NCBI GenBank assembly: GCA_958298945.1
Contig: OY282610.1
Location: forward strand, 37,269,667 to 37,333,666
DNA length: 64,000 bases
DNA from: Atherix ibis
Lineage: Eukaryota; Arthropoda; Insecta; Diptera; Athericidae
Reading direction: 5' to 3'
Position 1 is the stretch's first letter. Every line of letters starts with the position of its first letter. The notes beneath the pieces are model-generated. The model did not search any database, was not told the DNA's origin, and saw only the letters and a program-made list of their open reading frames with translations. This document shows, piece by piece, positions 24,290-36,790 of this stretch. The position numbers and the translations under genes are program-made.

Positions 24290-24912
24290 AGCCAGCTTGG
24301 TTCCATTAAGAGAGTTCTGCAGAGATCAAAACAAGCGACAATCTAAAGGTGTTATGTCTGGGCTATACGGTAGATCTATCATAACTTCCCAGGCAAGCTT
24401 TCTTAATTTTTTGAGAGTCATTAAAGATGTGTGTGATCGAGCATTATCGTATTGGAGCGTTATTCATGAATTCTGAGCGTAATTTCTCAAGCTGCTCATA
24501 TTACAGTACCGAGTTAACCGTTTCACCGAACGGTAGCAGTTCATAATGAACGATTCCCTTGCAGTCCTACAGCATTACCTTATTGGCCATCTTTTTTGGC
24601 CCTCTCTCTTTTTCCATGATCTGTTTCGGACGATATTCTCGTATTTTACGCATTTTTTATCACCAATTATGATTCCTTTTAGAAATGGCTTGATTTCATT
24701 GCGCTTCAGCAGCGTATCGCAGATCTTGTTTTTTACACTCAATTCATGACACACCCAAACATGGAGTTTCTAGTTTGAATCTAGGACCAACACCTTCACC
24801 ATAAACATCACATATTTTTTTACAATCCTGCGATGCGTTGTCGCCTATGTTGAAGTGGTATTGCAAAATATAGCGAATTTTCTTTTGATTCTGGTCCATT
24901 TTTGAACTAAAA
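24290..24912 (-). mobile_element. Decayed DD34D mariner fragment
   Basis: The minus strand begins MDQNQKKIRYILQYHFNIGD at about 24903, with ASQDCKKICDVYGEGV, an N-terminal mariner domain. After a large deletion it resumes with DNARSHTSLMTLKKLRKLAW (second catalytic Asp) and LPYSPDITPLDCRLF (third) near 24340-24450, then SLQNSLNGTKLA. The Asp-to-Asp spacing is consistent with DD34D. Stops in every part; no ends identified. Confidence 0.72.
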
Positions 24913-25251
24913 TAACTTTTTATATACTACATCAGCTTCTATAAAATTTTGCGCCTAATTTTGATAGTAAAAGTTCTGCGCACATTTAATTTTCAGCTAC
25001 ACAAAGCTTTAAGTATCACCTTTCAAACGCCAATCTAATGTTGTGCTTACTGTGTTATGTTGAGGTGATCTGGTATTGTGATCCAGCAGATTCGAAGCGC
25101 CACGAAGTTCACTCTGTTGAATCGCAATACGAGGCACGTGGCAAAGATCAGACGGTCGGAAGTTGGTCTGTAGATGCCGAACAGAGTTGATGAGTGGACG
25201 AGTGTTCTGTTGATTATGTACAGTATATATAAAATAACCCCCTGATCAATT

Positions 25252-25350
25252 TCCTTCTCAACTTTTATTATGAATGAACGTTAAAATCTAACAATTTATC
25301 TAATTTAGCTAGACACTGAAAAAAATGCATTCAAAATCAATTTATGTAAA
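25252..25350 (+). repeat. Non-tandem leader of the first 25-26 bp minisatellite
   Basis: This stretch (…CTTTTATTATGAAT… to …AAATCAATTTATGTAAA) aligns with 30451-30547 at roughly four-fifths identity by eye, and both copies stand directly in front of the same minisatellite in the same orientation. So leader and array behave as one unit. Confidence 0.75.
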
Positions 25351-26392
25351 AAAAAATCAATTGAAACAATTCTGCTGACTTTTAATGGTCAAAATTCTGC
25401 TCATTTTTTATAGTAAAAATTCTGCCCATTTTTAATTTGTAAAAATTCTGCTCATTTTTAATAGTAAAAATTCTGCTCATTTTTAATAGTGAAAATTTTG
25501 CTCAATTTTAATAGTAAAAACTTTGCTTATTTTTAATTGGTAAAAATTCTGCTCATTTTTAATAGTAAAAATTCTGCTCATTTTTAATAGTAAAAATTCT
25601 GCTCATTTTTAATAGTAAAAACTCTGCTCATCTTTAATTTGTGAAAATTCTGTTTAATTTTAATAGTAAAAACTCTGCTCATTTTTAATTTGTAAAAATT
25701 CTGCTCATTCTTGATAGTAAAAATTCTTCTGATTTTTAAAGTTGTACTCATTTTTAATAGTTAAAATTCTGCTCATTTTTAATAGTGAATTCTACTCATT
25801 TTTAATAGTAAAGATTCTGCTTATTTTTAACAGTAAAAATTCTGCTCAATTTGAATTTGTAGGAATTCTGCTCATTTTGAATTTGTAAAAATTCTGTTCA
25901 TCTTTAATTGGTAGAAATTCTGCTCATTTTTAATAGTAAAAATTCTTATTATTTTTAATTTATAGAAATTCTGTTCAATTTTAAGAGTAAAAATTCTGCT
26001 CATTTTTAGTTTGTAAAAATTCTGATTATTTTTAATAGTAAAAATTTTGCTCATTTTTAATAGTGAAATTCTGCTCATTTTTTATTTATAAATATTCTGC
26101 TCAATTTGAATTTATAGGAATTCTGCATATTTTTAATAACAAAACTCTGCTCATTTTTAATTTGTAAAAATTCTGCTCATCTTTAATTGGTAGATATTCT
26201 GCTCATTTTCAATACTAAAAATTCTGATCATTTTTAATAGTGAAATTCTGCTCATTTTGAATTTGTAGGAATTCTGCTCATCTTTAATTGTTAGAAATTC
26301 AGCTCATTTTTAATAGTAAAAACTCTGCTCATTTTTAATAGTTGAAATTCTGATCATTTTGAATTTGTAGAAATTCTGCTCATTTTGACTAC
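25351..26392 (+). repeat. 25-26 bp AT-rich minisatellite, first array
   Basis: About forty units built on AATTCTGCTCATTTTTAAT joined by AGTAAA, TTGTAAA or TGGTAGA linkers. Sub-types (linker AGT versus TTGT) are interspersed. It ends at about 26390 with no obvious inverted repeat to the leader. The same family forms the 3.3-kb array at 30.55-33.83 kb. Confidence 0.92.
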
Positions 26393-26798
26393 GGATAGTA
26401 TAAAATAAATACCTCCTTACCCCCTCCTCCCAAATACGCGTGCTATATTATTTTTAATTCATGGAACGGCGGAGGGGGGCATGTGATAATCCCCCAATGG
26501 TGGCCTTTAAGCATGCCCTGCCACTCCCTCGTCATCTGGACGATTTAGTCATACTACTAAACGCATCCGTCTAGGACTTCACGTCCGCCATAAATACAAT
26601 TTTTTGTTTGTTTTATTTTCACAACTGCACCCAATCTTCTACCTCTTTTGGAGGTATGAGACCAATAAAACCATAACAGTTATTTGCTTCAAACTCCATC
26701 TGTGAGAAAATGCCGTAAAGTCTTTAAAACATATTTCAATTAATAATGATGGAATTTTTATACAAAAAAAATTTCTAATTGCTCACAGTTTCTTAGTT
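26393..26798. other. Spacer with a short GC-richer patch
   Basis: 26410-26600 contains C-rich and G-rich runs (CCCCCTCCTCCC, GGCGGAGGGGGGC) and less AT-rich DNA. No gene recognised. On the minus strand it would lie just downstream of the homeobox exon's donor, inside the presumed intron. Confidence 0.4.
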
Positions 26799-26840
26799 TC
26801 AAAGGGAAGTTGATTCGGAAAAGCATCGACATTGATCAAA

Positions 26841-26849
26841 ATTACCTGC
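26841..26849 (-). other. Splice donor of the homeobox exon
   Basis: On the minus strand the sequence reads ACGCAG|GTAATT, close to the metazoan donor consensus, with the GT at 26845-26844. It splits codon 296 after its first base. Protein-like composition ends exactly here. Confidence 0.65.
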
Positions 26850-27731
26850 GTTTACACGATTTGTGACACGAATCGGTGTAGGTCGTACAATTGCATTAGT
26901 ATCCATTGCAGCTGTTGGTGTTGGTCCATTGAGAATGCCATATGGAAATCCTGCGAATAGTGGCCTCCCACCATTTGTATACGGACAACAATTATAGCCT
27001 ATCCTACCAGCACTATCCTGACACCTATCCACGGTGTATGCACTTTTATTACATAAAATTGATGATCGATTTAGATGATTATTAATGTCATTATTTTGAT
27101 GGATAATATTATCCATTCCAAGGAGACGATCAACACTAAAGTTTAAATGCTGTTTTGTTGCATTCTTCATATCTGAACATTTATCAGAAATGACACCATT
27201 TAAATTTGTACCAATAATATTATTATTATTTATGATGGATGTATTATTATTATTATTATTATTAATGTAATTATTACTATGTCCATTGGCATACTGCATT
27301 TTAATTTGTTGTTGGGATAATTGCTGGGTTTCCTGTTGATTTTGTTGTTGCTGATGATACAGACTATCGCTACTTAAATCATCTTCACCATTATTACTAT
27401 TGCTATTAGTTTTGTCTTTGGTATTAAAATTTCTACTACTTTGATTACCATTCATTAATTTATAATTTCCGGTATTGTTATTATTACGAATTATTTGTCG
27501 AATTTTGGCGGCCAAATCGATTTTGGTGATTTTAGTATCGGCACTTTTGACATATTTGCCACTAACATCCATCGATTGACGATCATCATCATCATCTGTG
27601 GTGGTGGTTCGTTGTAAATCTTTCGCGATCGCCCTTGATAAATGGTTCGCCTCCGTTAGTCGAGTATCCTGTGGCGTTGAATGGATTATGTTCAATGCTG
27701 AATAATTCATCTTGTTCAGAACGCTCATCAT
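26846..27731 (-). CDS. First coding exon of an H2.0/HLX-like homeobox gene
   Basis: Minus-strand exon from ATG (27731) through 295 codons plus one base. The first Met was chosen because an in-frame stop lies just upstream. Visible parts: poly-Asp at residues 46-50, a Gln-rich stretch at about 126-143, an Asn-rich run at about 153-171, an eh1-type Groucho-binding motif LNFSVDRLLG at 196-205, a Cys-Cys-Pro region at about 248, and VRPTPIR at 282-288. The eh1 form (F-x-x-D-R-x-L) together with RPTPIR recalls the N-terminal half of Drosophila H2.0, a transcriptional repressor of visceral muscle; this is from memory, not a search. The homeodomain is not in this exon, as in a split homeobox gene. 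Reading past the donor meets a stop after 15 residues (26799). Alternatives: another eh1-bearing homeobox or forkhead gene. Confidence 0.7.
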
Positions 27732-30450
27732 TTGATCATTAAATGATCACATAACGATCACCATCACCATTTTATTGATTTACTTTATTCAATCTCTAAT
27801 ATTTCCATCAAATTATCTGTCTTCCTATCACGCTATTGATAATATCTCCTTACCCCATACAGTTTGCAAAGAGGATATATTTATTAGTCACTATTTGGTT
27901 TATTTAAATCGATTATGAATGTTTACTTAAGTCAATTAACTACTCACTAGCATAAGGTATGATTGATTTGACTTTAGTGGAACGATAATAATTTTAATAA
28001 TTTTTATTAATGGCCAACAAATGTATTTATTCAATTTCTTAGTATTAACTGGATGCAGTGCTTATTAATATTTTTCCACTTCTTCCTTTAAGGGCAAGAA
28101 TTCTTATTCAAAACTCTTTAAAATAGATCAAAAAAAATCAATAAGATTCTTATACGAAAATAATTTCCTTCATTTTGTCAGTTGAATTTTTTTTTTTTTA
28201 ACTTCGCACAATAGTTTATTAATCGAGATTATTCCTTTTCTGGAGTTTAATATTTTTTTTATTTTTTCACTTCCATAGGGTCCCAAAAAAGATGCTCCAA
28301 ATACTATGTTCCCTTTTTTAATATATATTTTTTAAATTTTTAATATATTTGAAGTTGTTTTTTCTTAAATTTAAATTTATTTGGTTTTTTTATTTTGAAG
28401 GTCTTTAAAAGAATATTGTCAAAATTTCTCTTTTAAAGAACCACTAACTAAATTTGAAGAGAGGAATTTCTCTAAATAATTTTGAAAAAAAAAAACAATT
28501 TTTTATCAAAGAAAATTTTTTTTGACTCTAAAATCTTGACATTTTTAGAGACTACCATTTTTTTTTTGACATACTAAAGTATACTAATTTTTAATCAGGA
28601 CTAAATTCGTCTGCGACAAATCATTTTTTTTTTAATGTAATTTCTTCCCTTGAATTTTGAGCTTTTAAAATTTGAAAATAATTCATTTTTAACCAAGTAA
28701 ATTCTTATTAATAATTTCTTAAATTAATTCATTTCTTTTAAAAATAATTAATAGTAATTAAATTGTGTATCAATTTTCTATGTAAATAATTAATTAATTT
28801 GATTTTATATAACGAAGATTCACCATTGTGAGGGGTTGACTTGTTGTAAAAAAAAATGTGAAAATCAAATAAAAAAAAAACAATTTTGTTAAAAATAATT
28901 ATTGTAAATATCAGTTATTACATTCTTCATAAATAATTCATTTTATACGTTTCCCATTTCTTTTTTTAGGTACAAATTATTTGAAATGAAACATCAAAAA
29001 TATTTAATAAAAAAGTAAATTTCAAATGAATTTTTAAGAAATTTTTTTTAAATAGTTTTACAAAAAAAAAGAATTCCGAAAATCTTCTCCGTATAATTTT
29101 TTTAAATGTAAAATAATTTAAACTATTCAAAAAAAAAAGAATCAATTTCTGTAATTAGCAAATAATTTGTTTAAATGCGACAATGAAAAAACATCGCAAA
29201 AATTTCTATAAAAATATTAAAAAATTATTACAAAATAAAAAATGTAATTTTTGTAGGAATATATTTTATAATTTTTAAAATTTGAAGTTCAAATTCAAGT
29301 CAACATCTATTTTGTATAATATTTTTTGAAATTTATGTGAAATAATTTCTTTTTTCCGGATTTTTTTGCCTTTTTTTTTGACAATAAAATGAAAGGAAAC
29401 CTGATCAGGACGTTTTAGATAGTATTAAGAGTATTATTTTACATTTTAAGTATAAATTTTACATAGACAAATAAACTTAATTAATTTATTTTCATTAAAA
29501 TAAAGATAAGTAAATTTGAAGGAAAAAAAAATTATCAACACACCGCCGCCGGGACTGAAAACATTGATTATCGAAAAATATTTAACATCAGATTTATTAT
29601 TTGTAAAAATATACAAAGGGGCACTTCTTCGAAAAAAAAAAACAATTTAAAATTACTTTTATCCCAATGTCCTTTAATAAAAAGGACAGCACAAAAAAAA
29701 TAAATGAAAATTTCCTTCACAGGAAAATTTGTCAAATTCGACACAAAAAACTTTGTTCATCTTTTCAGTTGTAAAACGTTTACACAAAAAAAAAAATAAT
29801 CTCAATTAGTCTATAAGTATGATAATGTCAGTTCGAAAAATCGAAAAAAATATATATGTTTTCGAAAAACGAGTACAACTTTTTTCTTGAGAAAAAACAA
29901 CTTATTTTAAGCCAAAACGAACAACCGAAAATGACCGTTGCCTGAGAGAGCACCACCGACAGACTAAAAACTGATCGCATTCGAAAGCGGCGATCGTTGT
30001 CGAATAGAGGGAGGAGTTAGATCGATCTAACGTAACGATTGGCTAACAGAAGATTAATGAGCGCCATTTGGGATTGCCTTGACAATTGTCTGTTTTAATT
30101 TATTCTCATGAGAATTAATTTATTATGAATTGCTCATAAAAGATAAGACAACAATTGGTGGTGAGGCTGGACAATCCACTGCTCTTTTGCTGCTGCTCTC
30201 TTCCCAAATTCAAATACAACTTCTCATTGGTTATTGCCTTTCAATAGAGAATTAGACTTTGTGAATCATCAAAATTAACACTGCAAATGCGTTAAAATTG
30301 TAATACTTGAATTATACTGTAACTATTTATAAAAAGTGGGAATTTTTTTTAAAGAAATTGTAATTAATAATAGCTAAAAAAAATTGAAGACAATCTGCAA
30401 AAAGATCAATTTTAGTTGGTGAGACTGAATATCACAATGGTACATTTTCC
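27732..30450. other. Upstream region of the homeobox exon, no other gene
   Basis: 27.8-29.5 kb is very AT-rich with many A and T runs and no coding similarity; it presumably holds the 5' UTR and perhaps a 5' intron of the minus-strand gene. A near-perfect palindrome TGATCATTAAATGATCA lies six bases upstream of the start codon (27738-27754). Confidence 0.4.
29930..30250 (-). promoter_or_regulatory. Candidate promoter or enhancer of the homeobox gene
   Basis: The only GC-balanced, non-repetitive stretch upstream of the exon. It contains TCAGTT-type initiator sequence on the minus strand (29974-29969), TAATTTATT/TTAATTTAT homeodomain-type sites, ATCGATC and CAATTG motifs. Placement upstream of a developmental gene supports a regulatory role, but there is no direct evidence of a start site. 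Confidence 0.25.
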
Positions 30451-30547
30451 CCTCTCAAGTTTTATTATGAATTAACGATTAAAATGTAACAATTGACATA
30501 ATTTACCTACACATAAAAAAAAGTGTATTCGAAATCAATTTATGTAA
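30451..30547 (+). repeat. Non-tandem leader of the second minisatellite
   Basis: Counterpart of 25252-25350; conserved blocks include TTTTATTATGAATTAACG and AAATCAATTTATGTAAA, separated by diverged sequence and a one-base gap. Confidence 0.75.
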
Positions 30548-33500
30548 AGAAAATTTATATTTTAATAGGAAAAATTCTACTCATTTTCAATTTGGAAAAA
30601 TTCTGCTCATTTTCAATTTGTGAAAATTCTGATCATTTTTGATTTGTAAAAATTCTGATCATTTTTGATTTGTAGAAGTTCTGCTCATTATTAATTTGTG
30701 AAAATTCTGATCATTTTTGATTTGTAAGAATTCTGCTCATTTTTAATTTGTAAAAATTTTGCTCATTTTTGATTAGTAAAAATTCTGCTCATTTTTAATT
30801 TGTAAAAATTTTGCTCATTTTAAATTTGTAAAAATTCTGATCATTTTTGATTTGTTGCAATTCTACTCATTTTTAATAGTAAAAATTCTTCTTATCTTTA
30901 ATTGGTAAAAATTCTGCTAATTTTTAATTTGTGAAAATTCTGCTCATTTTCAATTTGGAAAAATTCTGCTCATTTTCAATTTGTGAAAATTCTGATCATT
31001 TTTGATTTGTAAAAATTCTGCTCATTTTTAATTTGTAAAAATTTTGCTCATTTTTGATTAGTAAAAATTCTGTTCATTTTTAATTTTTAAAAATTCTGCT
31101 CATTTTTACTAACAAAAATTCTGGTAATTTTTTATTTGTAAAAATTCTGCTCATTTTTAATAGTAAAAATTCTGATCATTTTTAATAGTAAAATTTCTGA
31201 TCATTTTTAATTTGTAAAAATTTTGCTCATTTTAAATTTGTAAAAATTTTGCTCATTTTCAATTTGTAAAAATTCTGCTCATCTTTAATTGGTAAAAATT
31301 CTGCTCATTATTAATTTGTTAAAATTCTGGTCATTTTTGATTTGTAAAAATTCTGTTCATTTTTAATTTGTAAAAATTCTGCTCATTTTTAATAACAAAA
31401 ATTCTGCAAATATTTAATTTGTAAAAATTCTGCTCGTTTTTAATTTGTAAAAATTTTGCTCATTTTAAATTTCTAAAAATTCTGATCATTTTTGATTTGT
31501 AGAAATTCTGCTCATTGTTAATTTGTAAAAATTCTGCTCATTTTTAATTTGTAAAAATTCTGGTAATTTTTAATTTGTAAAAATTCTGCTCATCTTTAAT
31601 TGGTAAAAATTCTGCTCATTATTAATTTGTTAAAATTCTGGTCATTTTTGATTTGTAAAAATTCTGTTCATTTTAATTTGTAAAAATTCTGCTCATTTTT
31701 AATAACAAAAATTCTGCTCGTTTTTAATTTGTAAAAATTTTGCTCATTTTAAATTTCTAAAAATTCTGATCATTTTTGATTTGTAGAAATTCTGCTCATT
31801 TTTAATTTGTAAAAATTCTGCTCATTTTTAATAGTAAAAATTCTGCTCATTTTTAATAACAAAAATTCTGGTAATTTTTAATTTGTAAAAATTCTGCTCA
31901 TTTTTAATTTGTAAAAATTTTGCTCATTTTAAATTTGTAAAAATTCTGATAATTTTTGATTTGTTGAAATTCTGCTCATTTTTAATGACAAAAATTCTGC
32001 TCATTTTAGATTTGTAAAAATTCTGCTCATTTTTAATTTGTAAAAATTCTGCTCATTATTAATTTGTGAAAATTCTGATCATTATTGATTTGTAAAAATT
32101 CTGTTCATTTTTAATTTGTAAAAATTCTGCTTATTTTTAATAACAAAAATTCTGCAAATTTTTAATTTGTAAAAATTCTGCTCGTTTTTAATTTGTAAAA
32201 ATTCTGCTCATTATTAATTTGTGAAAATTCTGATTATTTTTGATTTATAAAAATTCTGCTCATTATTAATTTGTGAAAATTCTGATCATTATTGATTTGT
32301 AAAAATTCTGTTCATTTTTAATTTGTAAAAATTCTGCTTATTTTTAATAACAAAAATTCTGCAAATTTTTAATTTGTAAAAATTCTGCTCGTTTTTAATT
32401 TGTACAAATTTTGCTCATTTTAAATTTGTAAAAATTCTGATCATTATTAATTTGTGAAAAGTCTGATCATTTTTGATTTGTAAAAATTCTGATCATTTTT
32501 GATTTGTTGCAATTCTGCTCATTTTTAATACTAAAAATTCTGATCATTTGTAAAAACAAAAATTCTACTCATTTTTAATAGTAAAAATTCTTCTTATCTT
32601 TAATTGGTAAAAATTCTGCTCATTTTTAATTGGTAAAAATTTTGCTCATTTTAAATTTCTAAAAATTCTGATCATTTTTAATTTGTAAAAATTCTGCTCA
32701 TCTTTAATTGGTAAAAATTCTGCTCATTATTAATTTGTTAAAATTCTGGTCATTTTTGATTTGTAAAAATTCTGTTCATCTTTAATTGGTAAAAATTCTG
32801 CTCATTTTTAATTGGTAAAAATTCTGCTAATTTTTAATTTGTAAAAGTTCTTCTCATTTTCAATTTGTGAAAATTCTGCTCATTTTCAATTTGTGCAAAT
32901 TCTGCTCATTTTCAATTTGTGAAAATTCTGATCATTTTTTATTTGTAAAAATTCTGCTCATTTTTAATTTGTAAAATTTTTGCTCATTTTTGATTAGTAA
33001 AAATTCTGCTCATTTTTAATTTGTAAAAATTCTGCTCATTTTTACTAACAAAAATTCTGGTAATTTTTAATTTGTAAAAATTCTGCTCATCTTTAATTGG
33101 TAAAAATTCTGCTCATTATTAATTTGTTAAAATTCTGATCATTTTTGATTTGTGAAAACTCTGATCTTTTTGATTTGTAACAATTCTGCTCATTTTTAAT
33201 TTGTAAAAATTTTGCTCATTTTAAATTTATAAAAATTCTGCCTATTTTTAATTTGTAAAAATTTTGCTCATTTTTGATTGGTAAGAATTCTGCTCATTTT
33301 TAATTTGTAAAAATTCTGCTCATTTTTAATAGCAAAAATTCTGGTAATTTTTAATTTGTAAAAATTCTGCTCATTTTTAATGACAAAAATTCTGTTCATT
33401 TTAAGTTTGTAAAAATTCTGCTCATTTTTAATAACAAAAATTCTGTTCATTTTTAATATTAAAAATTGTGCTCATTTTTAAATTGTAACAATTTTGCTTA

Positions 33501-33835
33501 TTTTCAGTAGTAGAAATTCTGCTCACTTTTAATTTGTAAAAATTCTGCTCATTTTTAATACTGAAAATTCTGATCATTTATAATAACAAAAATTCTGCTC
33601 ATTTTTAATAGTAAAAATTCTTCTCATCTTTAATTGGTAGAAATTCTGTTCATCTTTAATTTGTAGAAATTCAGCTCATTTTCAATACTAAAAATTATCA
33701 TCATTTTTAATTGAAAAAATTCTGTTCATTTTTAATAGCAAAAATTCTGGTCATTTTTAATAGCAAAAATTCTGCTCACTTTTAATTTGTCGGAATTCTC
33801 TTCATTTTTAATAGTAAACTGTGTGCTTATTTTAA
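30548..33835 (+). repeat. 25-26 bp AT-rich minisatellite, second array (3.3 kb)
   Basis: Roughly 125 units of the same family as 25351-26392, with core AATTCTGCTCATTTTTAAT and mostly TTGTAAA linkers. Multi-unit blocks are repeated (for instance the run around 32040-32250 is very similar to 32250-32460), showing recent segmental duplications inside the array. The strand sense matches the first array. No gene. Confidence 0.93.
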
Positions 33836-35690
33836 ATAGTTCCAATTTTTACTAGAATTGTGAGTAATTTTTTTTATTATTTGCACTTTTTAAATTGCAA
33901 AATTAGCCTGTTTAATGGAAATTCCGTTAAATTTTTATTTGTGAAATTTTTTTTTACATTTTTTCGAAAGTTTCCATTATAAAAATGTAGGCAATATATA
34001 TTGGTGCCTTTTAAATTATCAAATATTTCGAAATATTATTATTTGTGCAGTTTTTTATTTGAAAAATACTAAAATTACCTTACTGAAAAAAAACATAGTT
34101 TAAAAATAATTTTTTATTGTATAAATTACGAATTATTTTAGTCTAAACATTTGAAATTTATAAATTTCAAAGCACTTTCATTTTATTTTTATATATAATA
34201 TAAATATTTCGATTGATAATAATATTAGTAGAATTTTTATTGTTTTAGAGAATATAGAGGTCATGTGATGATGAAAATTTAGACCTGTTTGGGAAAATTT
34301 TAATTTTATAGAAAATGTTAAATAAAAGTTATCTAATTATAAGAATGAATTAAATATCGAATTGTGTGATAATTTTTTCTATTAATTTTCTGTACTAGAT
34401 TTAGGAAAAATATATAAATTCTGTTCGGAAAAAATTTACTAAGCTAATTACGATATCTAATAATGAGTAGTAAAAGTTAACTAAAGGAAAATTTATTCAA
34501 AGAATAATTTTAAATTATTTTTATTATTGTACTAAAATTCAATAAGCAATTTGAACCAATTTTCCATAAAGAAATTATTCCAAATGTACGTACATAATTT
34601 TGTGAGCAGTTACTAATAGGTTTTGTGTTGTTGTCATTTAGCTAATCCTAAATTCTCCTTTCTGCAATAATCTCTACAGTTTAATATGACATTTATGAAT
34701 ATACCACAATCAGCGGGATATATCGTAAATCGTAGCGGGATCCCAAATTAATTATCAACGATTAGAGAACCCATTCAAGATTTTTGCACAAACAAAATTC
34801 AATGCGAATACATAAACGAGTGTGAAATTAGCTGATTTACTACCAAACAAATAGAATATTTTTTTGCAATTTCTTACATACACAAAAGAAAGTAATCATT
34901 TTAACTCATTCAATATTAAAAATTGGACTACTTATTAAGGATTGGCAAGAAAGTAATTAGTTTACCATCACTGAGAGTGATCTGGCAGTACTGCGTACTT
35001 CCCCTCAATGTGAAAAATGAAGTTGTGTCTCTGTCCGAAATTTAGAGCAACGATGGGCCAACAAATATTTTTGACTTATTAAGAACACAATTTTTTCGGT
35101 GGCATAAAGCATTAAAAAGTCAGCAAAACCCAATAAAAATTTGTAACTTGTTAACGACATCTTTTTCAAAATAACAAATCTTTGAAAGGCTCAGTAAGAA
35201 GGGTTTCTTCACATCAGATTAGACATGATAACAACCCTCTTCACACACCCTAACCCATCAAAGAGGTTTGTCGGAAGAAGGATTTCACTACATCTCAGAC
35301 TGTACTACTTTTTTTCTGCCCTCCCAAAATAAAATAAAAACACTTGAAAGGAGGGTACTGTCGATAACATCTAAAAGACTATAACCGAAGAGCTGAATGC
35401 GATTCCAGTTGAAGCTTTTCTGCACTACTATGAGGAGTGAAAATAATGCCTCCACTGTAGTATAGCTGCATAATAGGACTACTGTGAAGGGAATAATATT
35501 GAAGTATATAAATAAAATAAAATTCTGTAAAAGAAAGAATTGGTCTCATTACCTCATATATGCTAAGCTTTCTAGTACAAGCAATATAATTCCCAAAAGA
35601 TTAACCAAATTCTATGATTATGGTCTATGGGGATTCAGAATACTGTCCGTTGGCAAGATTTGGTAAATTATTTTTAAATTACATCGAAAA
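33836..35690. other. No gene seen
   Basis: AT-rich DNA. 34930-35470 is somewhat less AT-rich but shows no recognisable coding block, terminal repeat or RNA gene. Confidence 0.45.
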
Positions 35691-36790
35691 AGATTGATTT
35701 AATTAATAAACATCGATTTTTAACTAACATACAAAACGATATTAAGATAACATCATTAAAGAAACCTTCAAAATATGTCCAATAAAAAAAGTAGATTTTT
35801 TTTCAAATAATATCGATAAACAACGATTTTTAAATTAACATCGAAGATATTGATTTTTTTTAAAAAAAGTATCGGAAAAGCATGAAAAAAAATCATCACT
35901 GAAAAAAAAAACTTTAAAATAGGTCCAATTGAAAAAAAAAGAGATTTTTCCAAATAACATAGAAAAATATCGATTTTTTCAAATAACATCGAAAATCATT
36001 GTTTCTTAAATAACACCGGAAATATATTAAAAATCATCACTAAAAGAACTGCAAATTCCATTCAATTAAAAAAATTGAAAACATCGATTTTTAAAATAAC
36101 ATCGAAGACATTGATTTTTTCAACAAAAAAAAAGGCGCAGAACGGCATAAAGAAACCTTCACTGAAATAAAATTCAAAAATACGTCCAATTGAAAAAAAA
36201 TAGATTTTTCCAAATAACACTGAAAAATATCGATTTTTTTCCAATAACATCGAAAATAACTTAAAATACAGACTTTTTTTAAATAACATCGAAAATATAT
36301 TGAAAAACCATCACGTAAAGAACTTCAAATTCTATTCAATTAAAAAATGTCATAAACATCGTTTTTTAAAATAACATCGAAAACATTGATTCTTTTTAAA
36401 AAGCATCTAAAAGGCATGAAGAAACCATCACTGAAATAACATTTAAAAATAAGTTCAATTGAAGAAAAAAAATAGATTTTTCCAAATAACATCGAAAAAT
36501 ATCGATTTTTTCAAATAACATAAAAAACAGACTTTTTTTAAATAACATCGAAAATATATTGAAAAACCATCACTAAAAGAACTTCAAATTCTATTCAATT
36601 AAAAAATGTCATAAACATCGTTTTTTAAATTAACATCGACAACATTGATTCTTTTTAAAAGCTTCGGAAGGGCATGAAGAAACCAATTAAAAAAAAAGGG
36701 ATTTTTTTAAAAAAAATCGAAAGTCTTTGACTTTTTCAAATAACATCGTCGATTTTTTTTTCAATTAACATCGACAACATTGATTTTTTA
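35691..36790. repeat. Tandem array of ATCGATTTTT/AACATCGAAA units, ~260-bp higher order
   Basis: Short units around AAATAACATCGAAAA and ATATCGATTTTTTCAAAT recur about every 24-26 bp. The phrase GAAACCATCACTGAAATAA (with variants) recurs near 35905, 36168, 36427 and, shortened, 36680, giving a larger unit of about 260 bp. The ATCGAT core makes the units partly self-complementary. Short minus-strand open frames rich in Phe and Lys here are artefacts. Confidence 0.85.

Noticed and set aside
25872..26078. Minus-strand open frames in the minisatellites (KMSRIFT, NEQNFYKLK types; also 33268-33450)
   Set aside because: Short chance frames within the 25-26 bp repeat, without starts or conservation.
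26799..26845. Extension of the homeobox protein to the stop at 26799
   Set aside because: The last 15 residues follow a good donor site and lose the composition of the exon; more likely intron read-through.
25351..33835. CRISPR-like look of regularly spaced 19-bp cores
   Set aside because: The linkers are only about 6-7 bp and as repetitive as the cores, there are no unique spacers and the sequence is eukaryotic. It is a minisatellite.
35768..36289. Phe-rich minus-strand frames
   Set aside because: Artefacts of the ATCGATTTTT array.
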